Positions 43,221 through 52,121 of a DNA stretch of 64,000 bases are shown one piece after another (within the stretch, counting starts at the first letter, position 1; every line of letters begins with the position of its first letter). The DNA is taken from contig CAYMRX010000005.1 in NCBI GenBank assembly GCA_964393035.1, positions 186,001-250,000 of the forward strand. Reading direction: 5' to 3'. This DNA is from Tabrizicola_A sp964393035. Its GTDB lineage: Bacteria; Pseudomonadota; Alphaproteobacteria; Rhodobacterales; Rhodobacteraceae. The notes beneath the pieces were generated by a model. The model did no database searches. It was not told the origin of the DNA and saw nothing but the letters and a program-made list of their open reading frames with translations. A program made the position numbers and the translations under genes.

Positions 43221-43295
43221 GGCAAAGTTGAGTATTTGGAAAGGCGCAAGACCTTTGGCGCAAGGCCCCTTTGTCTTGCGCCTTTTGAAATACTC
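43221..43295. repeat. Dispersed repeat with long hairpin, copy 2
   Basis: It begins with a near copy of the element at 8734-8770. GAGTATTTGGAAAGGCGCAA (arm 43230-43252, 23 bases) pairs with 43273-43295 with two mismatches around a 20-base loop. It lies between the convergent RraB-like and guaD genes, so it may also act as a terminator. Confidence 0.75.
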
Positions 43296-43351
43296 TCGGG
43301 GGGAAGCGGCCTTGGCACAAGGCCGCGCGGGGGGCGAAGCGCCCCCGGCCG

Positions 43352-44635
43352 TCAGCGGGTCAGCGCGCCCTTGACCCAAGTGGCCCGGATTGCGCGGTCA
43401 TCCCCCATCATGATGGTGGGAAAAAGGGCCTGCCAGATATCTTCGGCCCGGCCGGTCGCCTGTTCGATGGCTGCGGTCGAGGCGAGGTCGAGGATCACCA
43501 GATCGGCCTCCATCCCCGGCGCGATGGTGCCGATCTTGTCGGCCGCATGCAGGCTGGCGGCGCTGCCGGCGGTGGCGAGCCACCACAGTTCCGCCGGATG
43601 CAGGGCGCTACCCATGAGCTGGCCGATCTCATAAGCGGCGGCCATGGTGCGCAGCATGGAAAAGGACGACCCGCCGCCGGTGTCGGTGGCAAGGCCGATC
43701 CGATGGCCTGCGGTCTTCAGCCCGCCCATGTCGAACAGCCCCGAGCCGATGAACGTGTTGGAGGTCGGGCAATGAATGAGGCTGGCGTCCACCTCGGCCA
43801 ACCGGGCCTTTTCGCGGTCTGTCAGGTGAATGGCATGGCCATAGAGCCCGCCCTTGCCCAAAAGACCGAAGGCTTCATAGGTGTCGAGATAGTCGCGCGC
43901 GGCCGGAAACAGCGATTTGACCCATTGGATTTCGTCGGTTTGTTCCGACAGGTGGGTTTGCATCAGGCAGTCGGGATTTTCCGCCCAGAGCGCGCCCATG
44001 GCGGCCAATTGCTCCGGGGTCGAGGTGGGCGAAAACCGCGGCGTGATGACATAGGACAGCCGGTCCACCCCCTGCCATTTGTGCAAAAGCGCCTTGCTGT
44101 CGTCATAGGCGGTTTGCGCCGTATCGCGCAGGCCGTCGGGCGCGTTGCGGTCCATACAGGTCTTGCCGGCCCAGATGCGTTGGCCACGGGCTTGCGCGGC
44201 TTCAAAGATGGCATCCACGCTTGCGGGGTGAATGGTGGCATAGGTGCAAAAGCTGGTGGTGCCATGGGCCAGCGTCAGTCCGCAGTAACGCTCGGCCACG
44301 CTGCGGGCATAGGCGGCGTCGGCAAAGCGCATTTCCTCGGGGAAGGTATAGGCGTTCAGCCAGTCGATCAGCCGTTTGCCCCATGAGGCGATGATCGCCG
44401 TCTGCGGGTAATGCACATGGGCGTCGATGAAGCCCGCCGAAATCAGCGCGCGGCCATAATCAGTGACCGTGGCCGTGGGATGGGCGGCGCGCAGGGCGGT
44501 CGCCTCGCCCAGAGCCGCAATCTTGCCATCGGCCACCAGAACTGCGCCATGGGTGATATGGCGTGCAGCGGAAAGACCTTCGGCGAAAGGGTCGCCGGTG
44601 AAGGTCAGCACTTGTCCAAGGATGAGATCGGCCAT
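43352..44635 (-). CDS. guaD: Guanine deaminase
   Basis: A zinc amidohydrolase that converts guanine to xanthine. From ATG 44635 it has 427 residues. Metal and substrate motifs are ISAGFIDAHVHYPQ, TFPEEMRF, LAHGTTSFCTYATIHP, MQTHLSEQTDEIQW, HAIHLTD, HCPTSNTFIGSG and GLATDTGGGSSFSM. A longer upstream frame is spurious. A perfect palindrome lies 70 bases upstream, between guaD and mgtE. No xanthine dehydrogenase or purine transporter is in the window. Confidence 0.94.
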   Translation of the reverse strand: MADLILGQVLTFTGDPFAEGLSAARHITHGAVLVADGKIAALGEATALRAAHPTATVTDYGRALISAGFIDAHVHYPQTAIIASWGKRLIDWLNAYTFPEEMRFADAAYARSVAERYCGLTLAHGTTSFCTYATIHPASVDAIFEAAQARGQRIWAGKTCMDRNAPDGLRDTAQTAYDDSKALLHKWQGVDRLSYVITPRFSPTSTPEQLAAMGALWAENPDCLMQTHLSEQTDEIQWVKSLFPAARDYLDTYEAFGLLGKGGLYGHAIHLTDREKARLAEVDASLIHCPTSNTFIGSGLFDMGGLKTAGHRIGLATDTGGGSSFSMLRTMAAAYEIGQLMGSALHPAELWWLATAGSAASLHAADKIGTIAPGMEADLVILDLASTAAIEQATGRAEDIWQALFPTIMMGDDRAIRATWVKGALTR

Positions 44636-44704
44636 AAGCGCTCCGCATTGTTCGTGACGGCAGACTAGCGCCTTATGACAATTTGGTAAATTTCCAAGGC
44701 CCCC

Positions 44705-44722
44705 CTGTTTTGCGCAAAACAG
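44705..44722. promoter_or_regulatory. Perfect 18-base palindrome in the guaD-mgtE gap
   Basis: CTGTTTTGCGCAAAACAG is fully self-complementary. It lies 70 bases upstream of guaD and 29 upstream of mgtE. It looks like a dimeric repressor site; which gene it controls and by which regulator cannot be told. Confidence 0.6.
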
Positions 44723-44750
44723 TTTCGCTAAGGATGGGAAAGCGGGGGGC

Positions 44751-46124
44751 ATGATGGACGAGAATCTGGCCGTGATGGATGAGGACGAGGTGCACGCCGA
44801 TCGCGTGGCGGCCATCCTTGCGGCTGTCGAGGCCGCCGATACCCAGCGTCTGACCGCGCTGATGGAACCGTTGCACGCCGCCGACATCGCGGACCTGCTG
44901 GAACAGATCGGCCCTTCGGAACGTGGCGCGCTTCTGGCGCTGTGGTCGGGCGAGATTGATGGCGAAATCCTGTCGGAGATCGACGAGGCGATCCGCGAGG
45001 AAGTGATCGAGGCCCTGCCGCCCGAGGTCGTCGCCGAGGCGATGCGGGAACTCGACACGGATGATGTTGTTGATATTCTTGAAGATCTTGAGCCTGAGGA
45101 ACAGGGCAAGATCCTTGAGGCGCTGGAGGATGCCGACCGGGTGGCGGTCGAGCAGGCGCTGGCCTATCCCGAAGCTTCCGCCGGACGTCTGATGCAGCGC
45201 GAGGTTGTCATCGCGCCCGAGCATTGGACCGTGGGCGAGGCGATCGACTTTCTGCGCAAGACCAAGAGCCTGCCCGATCAGTTCTACCATGTCATCCTGA
45301 CCGATCCGCGGATGAAGCCCACGGGCTATGTCACGCTGGGCCGCATCCTGTCGGCGCGCCGCGACGTGGCGCTGAAATCCATCACCGAGGACAGCTTCCG
45401 CATCGTCGAGGCGACCGATCTTGAAGGCGATGTCGCCTATATCTTCAACCAGTACCACCTGATTTCCTGCCCGGTGGTGGATGCGGGCGGGCGTCTGGTG
45501 GGGGTCATCACCATTGATGACGCGATGAACGTGCTGGATGAGGAGCATGAGGAAGACATGCTGCGTCTGGCGGGGGTCGGCGACGAGGCTTCGGTCAGCG
45601 ATGGGGCGGTGGAAACCGTGCGCCAGCGCCTGCCTTGGCTGGCGATCAACCTGTTGACAGCCTCGCTGTCGGCGGTGGTCATCAGCCAGTTTCAGCACAC
45701 GATTGCCACGCTGGTGGCGCTTGCCGCCCTGATGCCGATTGTCGCCTCCACCGGCGGGATTGCGGGCACGCAATCCTTGGCGGTGGCGGTGCGGGCCCTG
45801 GCGACGCGCGATCTGACGCAAGCCAACGCCGCCCGCGTGGTGCGGCGCGAGGTCTTGGCGGGGATGATGAACGGGCTGGCGCTGGCGGTCATTCTGGGCC
45901 TTGCCGGGTCGCTGATCTTTGCCGATTGGCATCTTGGGTTGGTTTTGGGCCTTGCGATGATCGTCAATCAGGTGGTGGCGTCGCTGGGGGGGGTGCTGGT
46001 GCCTTTGGGTCTGTCGAAAATGGGGCTTGATCCGGCGCTGGCGAGCGGGACGTTTGTCACCACTTTGACAGATGTGATGGGGTTCTTTGCCTTTTTGGGC
46101 CTTGCCACGCTGGTGTTGATATGA
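44751..46124 (+). CDS. mgtE: Magnesium transporter MgtE
   Basis: A gated magnesium channel of 457 residues. The cytosolic N domain has superhelical repeats (LHAADIADLLEQIGPSER, LDTDDVVDILEDLEPEEQ). A CBS pair follows (SCPVVDAGGRLVGVITIDDAMNVL). The membrane domain of five segments begins RLPWLAINLLTASLSAVV, with the MPIVASTGGIAGTQS pore region. Mg2+ binding between N and CBS domains closes the channel. It overlaps the next gene by 4 bases. Confidence 0.95.
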   Translation: MMDENLAVMDEDEVHADRVAAILAAVEAADTQRLTALMEPLHAADIADLLEQIGPSERGALLALWSGEIDGEILSEIDEAIREEVIEALPPEVVAEAMRELDTDDVVDILEDLEPEEQGKILEALEDADRVAVEQALAYPEASAGRLMQREVVIAPEHWTVGEAIDFLRKTKSLPDQFYHVILTDPRMKPTGYVTLGRILSARRDVALKSITEDSFRIVEATDLEGDVAYIFNQYHLISCPVVDAGGRLVGVITIDDAMNVLDEEHEEDMLRLAGVGDEASVSDGAVETVRQRLPWLAINLLTASLSAVVISQFQHTIATLVALAALMPIVASTGGIAGTQSLAVAVRALATRDLTQANAARVVRREVLAGMMNGLALAVILGLAGSLIFADWHLGLVLGLAMIVNQVVASLGGVLVPLGLSKMGLDPALASGTFVTTLTDVMGFFAFLGLATLVLI

Positions 46125-46672
46125 CAGATCTGATCGGATTGAAGGCCGAGGCGCGCAAGGCCGCCTTTGCCGCGCGGAAAGACGCCTTTGCCCGCGGGCA
46201 GGGGCAGGCGGCCGAGATCCTGGCCGATTTTCTGGCGGGACAGGCCGGCAAGGCTCTGGCCGGTTACATGCCGATGCGTACCGAGATTGATCCCTTGCCC
46301 GCCATGGCCGCGCATCAGGGCCCGGTCGGGGTGCCGGTGATCCTTGGTCCCGGACAGGCACTGAAGTTCCGCGAATGGACGCCCGGTTGCGCGATGCAGG
46401 AAGGCGCCTTCAAGGCCTATATCCCGGTCGAAGGGGTTTGGGTGGAGCCGGAGGTGGTGATCGTGCCGCTGGTGGCTTTTGACGCGCGGGGCTACCGGCT
46501 GGGCTATGGCGGCGGATTTTATGACCGCACGCTGGAAGGGCTGCGGGCGCGCCATGCGGTGATTGCGGTGGGCTTTGCCTTTGACGCGCAGGAAATGCCA
46601 CAGGTTCCGATCGAAGAAACCGATCAGAAGCTGGATTTTATCGTCACCGAAAGCGGGGTTCGGGCGTTCTAG
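46121..46672 (+). CDS. 5-formyltetrahydrofolate cyclo-ligase
   Basis: It converts 5-formyl-THF to 5,10-methenyl-THF using ATP. The 183 residues include the lysine-rich N-terminus (GLKAEARKAAFAARKDAF), the MRTEIDPLP segment, and the ATP/folate motif YRLGYGGGFYDRTL, the family signature. The start overlaps the mgtE stop (ATGA). With metF elsewhere in the window it is a second folate one-carbon gene, but the two are far apart and unlinked. Confidence 0.93.
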   Translation: MTDLIGLKAEARKAAFAARKDAFARGQGQAAEILADFLAGQAGKALAGYMPMRTEIDPLPAMAAHQGPVGVPVILGPGQALKFREWTPGCAMQEGAFKAYIPVEGVWVEPEVVIVPLVAFDARGYRLGYGGGFYDRTLEGLRARHAVIAVGFAFDAQEMPQVPIEETDQKLDFIVTESGVRAF

Positions 46673-46741
46673 ACGGCCCTCTTCGGGCGGCTTCGCCTTC
46701 TCATCGTCAGCGCGACGAGCGACGAAGTCGACGAGGAGTTC

Positions 46742-46762
46742 GTGATCGGATTACCCGATCAC
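46742..46762 (-). terminator. Hairpin overlapping the stop of the AAA ATPase gene
   Basis: GTGATCGG and CCGATCAC pair perfectly over 8 bases around ATTAC and include the stop codon at 46759-46761. It also follows the cyclo-ligase gene. There is no T-run, so termination is uncertain. Confidence 0.35.
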
Positions 46763-48084
46763 TTGGCGATCTTTTCGTCGCGCACGAACATGTTGCCCCA
46801 GGCCCGGTCGATCAGATCGGGTGTCATCTGATAGGGGATGCGCTCAAACTCGCAGACCGCGATCATCTGGTCGATCAGGAAGGTCGGCTGGTAATTGGCA
46901 AAGTTCATGTTGATCGTCGGGTATTTGGTTTTCAACAGATGCACCAAAGACTGCTCATCCAGCGCCATCTTCTTCTTGCGCGCCACCATGGCGAAGATCT
47001 TCAGGAACATTTCCTGATTTGGTCCATCAATCTTGATCTTGAAGAAAATCCGCCGCAGCGCCGCGCCGTCGAAGATTTCATTGGGGTGAAAGTTGGTCGA
47101 GAAAATCACCAGCGTGTCAAAGGGCACGGTGAACTTTTCGCCCGATTGCAGTTGCAAAATATCGCGCGCTTCTTCCAAAGGCACAATCCAGCGGTTGACC
47201 AGCTTTTGCGGCGGTTCGGCCTGACGGCCCAAGTCATCCACGATGAAAATCCCGCCCGAGGCCTTGAGTTGCAAGGGCGCGGTATAGGTGCGCGCGGTGG
47301 GATTGTATTTCAAATCCAGCATATCCAGCGTCAATTCGCCGCCGGTAATCACTGTCGGGCGTTCGCAGAACACATAGCGGTTGTCAAAACGGTTGCCGGT
47401 GCGGCGCAGGGCGTTCGGATCATCCACCGCCGCCTCGGCCGCCGAATGCACGATCGGGTCGTAAACCGTGATGACCTGGCCTGCATATTCGATGGCGCGC
47501 GGCACATAGATCTTGTCGCCAAGAGCGGCGCGAATGCCATTGGAAATACTGGATTTTCCGTTACCGGGCGGGCCATACATCAGGATGGAGCGGCCGCTTG
47601 AAACGGCGGGGCCAAGGTTGTCGATCAGGTCTTCGGGCAGGATCAGATGGCCCATGCCCTTCATCAGATCGGGGCGTGTCAGCTTGATGTCGCGCACTGA
47701 TTGGCGCTTCATCTGCATGGCGTAATCGGACAAGGGCACCGGCAGCGCCCCGTAATATTCCGACTGGCTGAGCGCGTCCAAAGCGCGCGATTTGCCCGCA
47801 TCGGTGAGCTGGTAGCCCATTTCATTGCCCGAGGTGGCATGCAGCGTGCCTGTCGCCTCCAAGAGCTTTTGGCCACGCGCCATATCCACCAGTTCCTGCG
47901 TCAGGGGCACCGGCAGGCAGATGGATTGCGAAATCTGGCTGACCAGATCGGCATTGGTGCGGAACATGGTCTTCAACAGGATATCCCGCATCATCACCAG
48001 CGAAAGGCCGGTATCCGCCAGCGTTTTCGGCTGCGGCGGGGCCAGAACGCCGGGGGTGGGCGGCGGCGTCACTTGCATGTTCAT
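46759..48084 (-). CDS. AAA-type ATPase at the end of the pilus cluster
   Basis: A MoxR/AAA-like ATPase of 441 residues. An N-terminal winged-helix-like region (residues about 25-115, with LTDAGKSRALDAL) precedes the AAA module. Walker A is LMYGPPGNGKSS, and Walker B reads GGIFIVDDLG, with Asp-Asp where Asp-Glu is usual. A sensor region VIFSTNFHPNEIFDGAALRRIFFKI follows. The gene lies 52 bases past cpaA on the same strand. Similar proteins are found with tad loci, but the role in pilus assembly is unproven. The ATG at 48084 (MNMQVTPPPT) is preferred. Confidence 0.82.
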   Translation of the reverse strand: MNMQVTPPPTPGVLAPPQPKTLADTGLSLVMMRDILLKTMFRTNADLVSQISQSICLPVPLTQELVDMARGQKLLEATGTLHATSGNEMGYQLTDAGKSRALDALSQSEYYGALPVPLSDYAMQMKRQSVRDIKLTRPDLMKGMGHLILPEDLIDNLGPAVSSGRSILMYGPPGNGKSSISNGIRAALGDKIYVPRAIEYAGQVITVYDPIVHSAAEAAVDDPNALRRTGNRFDNRYVFCERPTVITGGELTLDMLDLKYNPTARTYTAPLQLKASGGIFIVDDLGRQAEPPQKLVNRWIVPLEEARDILQLQSGEKFTVPFDTLVIFSTNFHPNEIFDGAALRRIFFKIKIDGPNQEMFLKIFAMVARKKKMALDEQSLVHLLKTKYPTINMNFANYQPTFLIDQMIAVCEFERIPYQMTPDLIDRAWGNMFVRDEKIAK

Positions 48085-48136
48085 CGGCAAAACCTCGTGC
48101 AACGATTCCCCCGGCGGCTGGGGGCATTGTTGCCAG

Positions 48137-48655
48137 TTAGCCTTGGAAAAGCGGCATCACTGCGGCCAAAAGGTAAAAGATCAGTGTCCCTGACAGCGCC
48201 AGCCCCATCGGGAAATCCTTATGGGTCCAGCTTGCCCAATCGGCGGTGGCGGTGCGAAAGGCCGGGATCAGCCGGGCAAGCCGGTGGCTGGCAAAGGCGC
48301 CCAAGAGGCAGGCGGCGAAAAGGCCCAGTACAAACCGCAAGTCCGCCCCGATAAAGAAGGGGGCCATGGCGGCGGCGAACTTGGCGTCGCCTGCGCCAAA
48401 AAGCCCGACCGCATTGCCGACAAAGCCAAGGGCCAGAACGATGCCCCCCAGCGCCAAGGCCCAGAGAAAGGCCTTGAATGGCAAAAGCCCGAACAGCAAA
48501 AGGCCAAGCCCGACCGCAACAAAGCCCGCACCAAGGGCCAGCACGGCCTTGTTCGGGATCTTCATCGACTTCATGTCGGACCAGGCCACCCAAATGCCAA
48601 TCGGCAGGGCGGGGATCAGCAAAAGCAGCGCGGCAAGCGGGGGAAGGGTGGTCAT
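48137..48655 (-). CDS. cpaA: Prepilin peptidase CpaA/TadV
   Basis: A type IV prepilin peptidase that cleaves the Flp leader. It has 172 residues and about five membrane segments, and lacks the N-terminal methyltransferase domain of PilD, as expected for TadV. The two catalytic aspartates are in AWSDMKSMKIPN and in GAGDAKFAAAM. It starts 1 base after the tadD stop codon, so the genes are tightly coupled. Confidence 0.92.
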   Translation of the reverse strand: MTTLPPLAALLLLIPALPIGIWVAWSDMKSMKIPNKAVLALGAGFVAVGLGLLLFGLLPFKAFLWALALGGIVLALGFVGNAVGLFGAGDAKFAAAMAPFFIGADLRFVLGLFAACLLGAFASHRLARLIPAFRTATADWASWTHKDFPMGLALSGTLIFYLLAAVMPLFQG

Positions 48656-48656
48656 G

Positions 48657-49505
48657 TCAGCTTTCCAACGCCTCAAGGCTGCGGACCGCGGCTTCGAAGT
48701 GCTGCGGATGGGTGTCGATGGCGTTTTGCAACAGCCCCTTGCCCACCGTCACATCGCCCTGCTTCACCGCCGTCAGGCCCAGCGTGTAGAGAAGTTCCGC
48801 CTGCTCGGTCTGGGTCATTTCGATCACCGGCAGGTCATACTTGCGCTGGGCGCCGCGGGCCATCACAAGGTTGTTCTTGGCGGTGAACAGCGTCGGATCA
48901 TAGGTCAGCGCCTGCGCAAACAGCTTTTCGGCACCCGCATAGTCCTTGCGGGTCAGCTTGGAAAAGCCCCAGTTGTTCAGCACGCCCGCCGGTTTCGACG
49001 TCAGCCCGGCGGCGATTTCATAAAAACTGTCGGCCTTTTTCCAGTTCTGCTTGCTGTCGGCGACCATGGCCTCCAGCCGGTAGCGCTCATAGGTCTCATG
49101 CGTGGGCGGGATCTTGTTCAGCTCCGCCTCGGCGCGCGCCCAGTCATTGGCGCGGATCAAGGCATCGGCCAAGGACACGCGGTCATCCAGGGTGGCCTCG
49201 GGATGGGCGATGACCTGCTCCCATGTCGCCACGCCCTGCGCGGTTTGGCCCGCCCGGATCAAGGATTTGGCCAAGCCGCGTTTCAGATCAAGACGATCAG
49301 GGTTTTCGCTGCTGGCCTTTTGGAAATAGGCGACCGATTCCTTGGGGTCGCCCACCGTCAGCATGATGTCCGAGAGATTGGATTCGTCGATCACATTGAC
49401 CGATTTGATCGCGCGCTGCACTTCGGAATTGCTTTGCGTCTTGTTGCAGGCGGCAAGACCAAGGCTGGCCGCAAGCGCGACCGTCAGGAGAACCGGGTGG
49501 CGCAT
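48657..49505 (-). CDS. tadD: TPR lipoprotein TadD
   Basis: A 282-residue lipoprotein with signal and lipobox (ALAASLGLAAC), followed by tetratricopeptide repeats from about residue 60 on (VAYFQKASSENPDRLDLKRGLAKSLIRAG, EKLFAQALTYDPTLFTAKNNL). TadD acts at the outer membrane and is needed for secretin assembly or stability. It lies between the second TPR gene and cpaA. Confidence 0.88.
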   Translation of the reverse strand: MRHPVLLTVALAASLGLAACNKTQSNSEVQRAIKSVNVIDESNLSDIMLTVGDPKESVAYFQKASSENPDRLDLKRGLAKSLIRAGQTAQGVATWEQVIAHPEATLDDRVSLADALIRANDWARAEAELNKIPPTHETYERYRLEAMVADSKQNWKKADSFYEIAAGLTSKPAGVLNNWGFSKLTRKDYAGAEKLFAQALTYDPTLFTAKNNLVMARGAQRKYDLPVIEMTQTEQAELLYTLGLTAVKQGDVTVGKGLLQNAIDTHPQHFEAAVRSLEALES

Positions 49506-49549
49506 TTTGCGTCCTTTTTGACTACTCGACCACTATCGTCCCGGTTGGC

Positions 49550-50128
49550 CTAAAGCTGCGTCAGAAGCACATATTCGCCGGTGCCGCGCCGCATCAGGTT
49601 GTATTTCGGCTCTGCCGGGCCGTCTTGCGGTTCAGAATACACAGCGCCCTCGCTTCGGGCGATAGCAAGTTTCAGATTTTCCCGGATCGAGTCCGTTTCG
49701 CCACTGTCCAAGGCGAAGGCCTGCTGAAACACCACGCGCGCCTCGCCGACCTTGCCGCGTTCCATCAGCACGACGCCCAGATTGTTCTGGGCGGGGACAA
49801 AACTCGGGTCCAACTCCACCGCGCGGCGCAGGATTTGTTCGGCTTGGCCCAAGCGGTCCAGTTTCAGGTTGGCCGAACCGATGGCCGACAGCACATCCAC
49901 ATTGATGCCCTGTTCGGCCGCGGCGCGCAGATAGGCCTTGAGCGCCAGATCATATTCGCCCGCCTCCATCAGCCGATGGCCGACCAACAGCCCGTCAACG
50001 CCCTTTTGGTGGCCATTGACGGCGGGCGGGCGGTTGGCCTTTTCGGCAAAGCCAAGGCCGCCCCCAAATCCGCTTTGGGAACAGGCGGCCAGAACAAGCA
50101 AGACGGCAAGCGCCGGAAGTGATCGCAC
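49550..50128 (-). CDS. TPR lipoprotein in the tad cluster
   Basis: A 192-residue lipoprotein, starting GTG 50128 (MRSLPALAVLLVLAACSQ) with AAAGG upstream. The lipobox is LAAC. Two to three TPR units follow (YDLALKAYLRAAAEQGINVDV, AEQILRRAVELDPSFVPAQNNLG). It shares its overall design with tadD, so the two look like an outer-membrane pair that supports the secretin. The longer upstream reading is rejected because it lacks a signal peptide. Confidence 0.83.
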   Translation of the reverse strand: MRSLPALAVLLVLAACSQSGFGGGLGFAEKANRPPAVNGHQKGVDGLLVGHRLMEAGEYDLALKAYLRAAAEQGINVDVLSAIGSANLKLDRLGQAEQILRRAVELDPSFVPAQNNLGVVLMERGKVGEARVVFQQAFALDSGETDSIRENLKLAIARSEGAVYSEPQDGPAEPKYNLMRRGTGEYVLLTQL

Positions 50129-50144
50129 GGGGCAGACCTTTGCG

Positions 50145-51131
50145 TTACGGACCAGCCCCCATCGACAGGGTGGTGGCAATGCCATGCACCGACGGCCCGA
50201 TCAGGATGATCAACAGAGGGGGCAAGGTAAACATCATTGTGCCAAGGGTCAGCTTGGTCGGCAAGGTGTTTGCCTTTTCCTCGGCCCGCATGACGCGTTT
50301 GTCGCGCATTTCGGCGGAATAGACCCGCAGCGCCTCGGCGATCGAGGTGCCGAAGGTGGCCGATTGCACCAATGTGGTGACAAAGGAGGAGACATCGGCA
50401 ATGCCCACGCGTTCCGACATGTCTTTCAACACCTTGACGCGTTCCTTGCCCGCCTTCACCTCATGCGCGACCATGTCGAATTCGTCCGCAAGGGCGGGGT
50501 AGCCGGCCCGGCTTTCGCGTGCGACCCGGTTGATCGACTGGTCCAGCGACTGGCCCGCCTCGACGCAGACCAGCATCATGTCCAAAGCATCGGGAAAGCC
50601 CGCGACGATTTCATTCTGGCGCGCTTGCAGCCGGCGTTGCACCCAATACTGCGGAAAGTAATAGCCTGCGCCGCCGGGAATGATCGTGTACATGATCAGC
50701 GCCTGCGTCGACACCTCGCCCTTGGCGGACATCAGCATGGCATAGATCACCCCCAGCACCAGCGCGCCGATGCCAAAGGAAAACTGCGCAAAGTGGAACA
50801 TCCGCACGGCGTTCTTGGCCGTGTAGCCCGCCCGCAGCATTTTCAGCCGCGAGGCCGACATGGTTTCGGCGTCCTGCGGTTCCAGAAAGCTGGAGAATTT
50901 CTCCAGCTTGTCGGCCTTGGCCTGATGGCGCAGGTCCGGCCCGTTTCTGGATTTCGAAGCCGCCTTCAACTCTTGGGCCTGCGCCTTGAGCTTGGTGAAA
51001 CCATCGGTTTCCTTTTTCAGCAGGGCAGGCAGCGCGATGAGAACCAGAAGCGCGCCCAGAAACCCCAGCGCCAAAAGCGGTCCCATAGGCCCCAAGGCAT
51101 CGGTCAGCATCTGGTTGACGGTGTTCAGCAT
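50145..51131 (-). CDS. tadC: Tad inner-membrane platform protein TadC
   Basis: A GspF/TadC-family membrane protein, 328 residues, with a segment near the start and three or more near residues 150-180 and the end. The conserved cytoplasmic part reads GFPDALDMMLVCVEAGQSLDQSINRVARES and ends SFVTTLVQSATFGTSIAEALRVYS, the T2SSF motif. With tadB it forms the platform on which the CpaF ATPase acts. It is 10 bases after tadB. Confidence 0.93.
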   Translation of the reverse strand: MLNTVNQMLTDALGPMGPLLALGFLGALLVLIALPALLKKETDGFTKLKAQAQELKAASKSRNGPDLRHQAKADKLEKFSSFLEPQDAETMSASRLKMLRAGYTAKNAVRMFHFAQFSFGIGALVLGVIYAMLMSAKGEVSTQALIMYTIIPGGAGYYFPQYWVQRRLQARQNEIVAGFPDALDMMLVCVEAGQSLDQSINRVARESRAGYPALADEFDMVAHEVKAGKERVKVLKDMSERVGIADVSSFVTTLVQSATFGTSIAEALRVYSAEMRDKRVMRAEEKANTLPTKLTLGTMMFTLPPLLIILIGPSVHGIATTLSMGAGP

Positions 51132-51140
51132 GATGCGCCC

Positions 51141-52109
51141 CTAGACCTTGATGTTGACCATGATCTTCATGAAGATCACGTTGATGACCAAAAATACCGC
51201 CACGACCAACGCGGCAGGGATAAAGGCGGCGGTGTCCTTCACATCGTCGAAGTAATCCGGTTTGACGACGTTGATCATGACCAGCGCGCCAATCGGGAAG
51301 GCCGACAGGAACATCCCCGACCATTTGGCTTCCGCCGTGATCGCCTTGACGCGGCGAAACAGTTTGAACCGCGCGCGGATCACCTTGGCGAGGCCGTCCA
51401 GAATCTCGGCCAGATTGCCGCCGGATTGCTGTTGGATCGTCACGGCGACGGCCAGAAAGCGCAAGTCCTGATTGTCCATCCGCTCGGCAAAGGCTTTCAG
51501 GCTTTCGGCCACATCACGGCCATAGGCGGCCTCGTCGGCAATCAGGCCAAATTCGGTTCCCAAGGGGTCGGCGACCTCTTTCGACACGATGCCGATGGCC
51601 GACGAAAACGGATGGCCCACGCGCAACGACCGCACCATGAGTTCCACCGCATCGGGAAGCTGTTCTTCCATCAGCGCCATGCGCTTTTTGGCCTTGTTGT
51701 TCACCCAGACATAGATGCCGCCGATGCCCATGCCGATGGCGCCCAGGATCCGCACGGCAGGCCCGGCCTCGGTGCCGATGGTCATGCCCAGATAGGCCAC
51801 CACCCCCAAGACCCCCATCATCATCACCAGTTGCGGCGGTGAAAAGGCGATATTGGCCTTTTGCGCCTTGGTGGCCAGCATGGAATAAAGTGGAATCCCG
51901 CGCGAGGTCATGTGCTGCGACATCTCCTTGCGGAGTTGCTCCAGCACTTCCTCGCGGTTGTTGTTCTTTTCCAAAAGCGCCAGACGGCGCGACATGCGGC
52001 TGTTGAGGCTGATCGACTTGCCAAAGACCGTCAGGTAGATGCCTTCGACCAGCGCAATGACGGCGACGAAGATCAGGATGTAGATCAGCGGTGCGGCTGA
52101 GATGGTCAT
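51141..52109 (-). CDS. tadB: Tad inner-membrane platform protein TadB
   Basis: The partner of TadC, 322 residues and the same T2SSF fold: PDAVELMVRSLRVGHPFSSAIGIVSKEV and FLAVAVTIQQQSGGNLAEIL. Hydrophobic segments occur at the N-terminus, near residues 95-135, and at the C-terminus. It starts 12 bases after cpaF. The order cpaE-cpaF-tadB-tadC-TPR-tadD-cpaA is typical. Confidence 0.94.
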   Translation of the reverse strand: MTISAAPLIYILIFVAVIALVEGIYLTVFGKSISLNSRMSRRLALLEKNNNREEVLEQLRKEMSQHMTSRGIPLYSMLATKAQKANIAFSPPQLVMMMGVLGVVAYLGMTIGTEAGPAVRILGAIGMGIGGIYVWVNNKAKKRMALMEEQLPDAVELMVRSLRVGHPFSSAIGIVSKEVADPLGTEFGLIADEAAYGRDVAESLKAFAERMDNQDLRFLAVAVTIQQQSGGNLAEILDGLAKVIRARFKLFRRVKAITAEAKWSGMFLSAFPIGALVMINVVKPDYFDDVKDTAAFIPAALVVAVFLVINVIFMKIMVNIKV

Positions 52110-52121
52110 GGTCCCGCCCCC

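Noticed and set aside
50119..51842. Long plus-strand frames across tadB and tadC
   Set aside because: They oppose well-identified pilus genes and consist of repetitive His/Gln/Arg-rich sequence.
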